A DNA stretch of 64,000 nucleotides from Carboxylicivirga sp964602515 (GTDB lineage: Bacteria > Bacteroidota > Bacteroidia > Bacteroidales > Marinilabiliaceae), in the NCBI GenBank assembly GCA_964602515.1, contig CAZRRJ010000002.1:496001-560000 (forward strand), given 5' to 3'. How positions within the stretch are numbered: the stretch's first letter is position 1; each line of letters begins with the position of its first letter. Below the pieces are notes generated by a model. The model did no database searches and had not been told where the DNA came from. It saw only the letters and a program-made list of their open reading frames with translations. Made by a program: the position numbers and the translations under genes. Shown here in pieces: positions 62,135 to 64,000 of this stretch.

Positions 62135-64000
62135 ATGACGACAAGAATTTATTCTATATATCTAATGATAGTAGCCGTTTTCCTGAATGTTGGAACCACC
62201 AAGGCTACGGCATTAAAAGATTGGGAAAATCCAAAAATGTTTAATCAAAACAAGGAGGCTCCTCACGCATCATTCATGACCTTTTCGAATATGACGGCTG
62301 CCATTGCGAAGAAGCACGAAGCATCTGTTTACTACAAAAGTTTAAACGGCACTTGGAAATTTAACTGGGTTAAGAAGCCAGCAGATCGACCTGTGGATTT
62401 TTACAAACCGACTTTTGATGTAAGTAGTTGGGATGATATTAAAGTTCCATCTAATTGGGAAGTAGAAGGCTATGGTATTCCTATATATACTAATCATCAG
62501 TATGCTTTTGCTGATCCTCGTAATCCAGTTTCATCAGAAATTGAGTTTACGGAAGGAACAGGCAGAAGGCCTCCCAAGAATCCCGGACAAGTTCCTCATG
62601 ATTATAATCCGGTAGGATCATATCGTCGTACTTTCACTATTCCGCAAAACTGGGATGGTCGTCAGGTATTTATTCAACTGGGTGCAGTTAAATCAGCTTT
62701 CTATATATGGATTAATGGACGTAAAGTGGGTTATAGTCAGGGTAGTAAAACAGAGGCTGAATGGGATATAACCAGTTATCTGCAAAAAGGTGTAAACACA
62801 GTTTCTATTGAGGTGTACCGATGGAGTGATGGCTCCTATCTGGAGTGTCAGGATTTTTGGCGTATAAGTGGGATTGAGCGTGATGTATTTATCTACTCAA
62901 CACCTAAAGTACGCATCCGCGACTTCTTTGTTAAAGGCGATTTGGATGAAAACTACACAAATGGTCAGTTAAAGATTGATGTTGACCTGAAAAATCACAC
63001 AAAGGGACTTCGCTCTGGCAATTACATGTTGACATACATGTTGTTTGATCACCATCAGAAAGTAATCGCGAGCGAAACAATTACCGCTAAAATCAATAAA
63101 AAAGCTGACTTAAAGCTGCATTTTGAAAAGGATATCGACAATCCTTTAAAGTGGACTGCCGAAACGCCTTACCTTTACACCATCGTACTACAACTGGAGG
63201 ATGCTAAAGGCAATAAGGAGTATGTATCAGCCAAAACAGGCTTTCGGAAAGTGGAAATAATTGATGATATATTTTTTATTAATGGGGTTGAAGTATTGAT
63301 TAAAGGCGTTAACCGCCATGAGCACAACCAAACTACCGGTCATGTGGTGAATGAGAAAGATATGCTTCATGAAGTAAAACTTATGAAACAATCCAATATC
63401 AATGCTGTGCGCAACTCACACTATCCTACTCATCCGCGCTTTTATGAGCTCTGCGACGAATACGGTTTGTATGTAACTGACGAGGCTAACATTGAATCGC
63501 ACGGTATGTATTACGGTAAGTACTCACTGGCAAAAAATCCGGAGTGGAAAGAGGCTCACCTGGATCGTAATATCAGAATGGTAGAACGCAGTAAAAATCA
63601 TCCATGTATTATCGTATGGTCGATGGGGAACGAGGCCGGCGACGGTGATAACTTTACCACCGTATTTGATTGGATTAAGCATCGCGATCCTTCTCGCCCA
63701 ATTCATTACGAAAGAGCAGAAATGGGTCCAAATACAGAATTGCATTGTCCGCAGTATCCGGGTGTTAAATACCTGAAAAAGTACGCTTCTGAACACCAGA
63801 CCAAGCCAATGATTATGAGTGAGTATTCGCACGCAATGGGTAACAGCACCGGTAACCTAGCCGATTTGTGGGATGTTATATACGACCGCAGTAACCGTCA
63901 GCTGCAAGGTGGCTACATCTGGGATTGGATTGATCAGGGCTTACTGGAGTACGATGAAGAAGGCCGTCCTTATTGGACTTATGGTGGTGACTATGGCGAG
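62135..64000 (+). CDS. Glycoside hydrolase family 2 beta-galactosidase (3' end outside window)
   Basis: The frame from ATG 62135 is open without stop through base 64000 (622 codons) and continues past the edge. A signal peptide (MIVAVFLNVGTTKATA) directs it to the periplasm. Then follow the GH2 sugar-binding domain (YKSLNGTWKFNW, VPSNWEVEGYGIPIYTN), an Ig-like domain and the TIM barrel: GVNRHEHNQTTGHVV, RNSHYPTHPRFYELCDEYGL, the acid/base Glu 500 in WSMGNEAGDG, the nucleophile Glu 563 in IMSEYSHAMGNS, and GGYIWDWIDQGLL. LacZ-like motifs make beta-galactosidase the best call, but exact specificity (galactose or galactose-6-sulfate) is open. It is the last gene visible of the utilisation locus. 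Confidence 0.94.
   Translation, partial: MTTRIYSIYLMIVAVFLNVGTTKATALKDWENPKMFNQNKEAPHASFMTFSNMTAAIAKKHEASVYYKSLNGTWKFNWVKKPADRPVDFYKPTFDVSSWDDIKVPSNWEVEGYGIPIYTNHQYAFADPRNPVSSEIEFTEGTGRRPPKNPGQVPHDYNPVGSYRRTFTIPQNWDGRQVFIQLGAVKSAFYIWINGRKVGYSQGSKTEAEWDITSYLQKGVNTVSIEVYRWSDGSYLECQDFWRISGIERDVFIYSTPKVRIRDFFVKGDLDENYTNGQLKIDVDLKNHTKGLRSGNYMLTYMLFDHHQKVIASETITAKINKKADLKLHFEKDIDNPLKWTAETPYLYTIVLQLEDAKGNKEYVSAKTGFRKVEIIDDIFFINGVEVLIKGVNRHEHNQTTGHVVNEKDMLHEVKLMKQSNINAVRNSHYPTHPRFYELCDEYGLYVTDEANIESHGMYYGKYSLAKNPEWKEAHLDRNIRMVERSKNHPCIIVWSMGNEAGDGDNFTTVFDWIKHRDPSRPIHYERAEMGPNTELHCPQYPGVKYLKKYASEHQTKPMIMSEYSHAMGNSTGNLADLWDVIYDRSNRQLQGGYIWDWIDQGLLEYDEEGRPYWTYGGDYGE

Overview
The window is 64 kb of AT-rich chromosome from a member of the Bacteroidota. 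The evidence is a SusC/SusD pair with its own ECF sigma factor and FecR anti-sigma factor, TAnnTTTG-type -7 promoter boxes, a type IX secretion C-terminal tail, DUF5683, Reg_prop sensor architecture and the tandem rhomboid cluster behind mutL. Two sulfatases, a T9SS tail and no host-specific signs suggest an environmental or marine lineage (Marinilabiliales-like), but that placement is inference. No rRNA, tRNA or CRISPR array was seen.

Positions 1-17,400 carry mostly housekeeping genes: the end of a sensor kinase, inorganic pyrophosphatase, the ComM/YifB-type ATPase, a decayed IS3-family insertion sequence (4127-5314), an MBL-fold hydrolase, priA, gmhA, a voltage-gated K+ channel with a zinc-ribbon tail, a small membrane protein, mutL, two tandem rhomboid proteases, a membrane-anchored EEP-family protein, and thyA-folA. 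At 17,409 is an apparent dead relative of 2-aminoethylphosphonate transaminase that lacks the PLP lysine.

Positions 18,392-25,371 hold a conserved but poorly understood membrane module: SpoIIM-like protein, multi-pass protein, DUF4129, DUF4350, MoxR ATPase and DUF58 in one minus-strand operon, with an RDD protein divergent from it. Then come a Zn-metallopeptidase, a giant Reg_prop/GAF/HATPase sensor whose phosphoacceptor histidine is replaced by glutamine, an SGNH + MBOAT acetyl-transfer pair, and the parA-parB-DUF5683-LysM transglycosylase operon. After these are a heptose-7-phosphate kinase (same pathway as gmhA), an unusual FecR-domain lipoprotein, a second unrecognised lipoprotein, and glutamate synthase gltB/gltD.

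From about 46.65 kb a 1.1-kb non-coding but structured stretch (three hairpins, one forming an H-type pseudoknot topology) leads into a polysaccharide/glycoprotein utilisation locus that runs off the right edge: ECF sigma factor, FecR anti-sigma, SusC with an STN signalling domain, SusD, a secreted multi-domain M60 (mucinase-like) peptidase, two CxPSR sulfatases and a GH2 beta-galactosidase. In the likely scheme, SusC/D bind and import the glycan, the STN domain signals through FecR to the sigma factor, the M60 peptidase cleaves the glycoprotein backbone, and the sulfatases and galactosidase strip sulfated galactose-containing chains. The substrate is inferred from gene content only.
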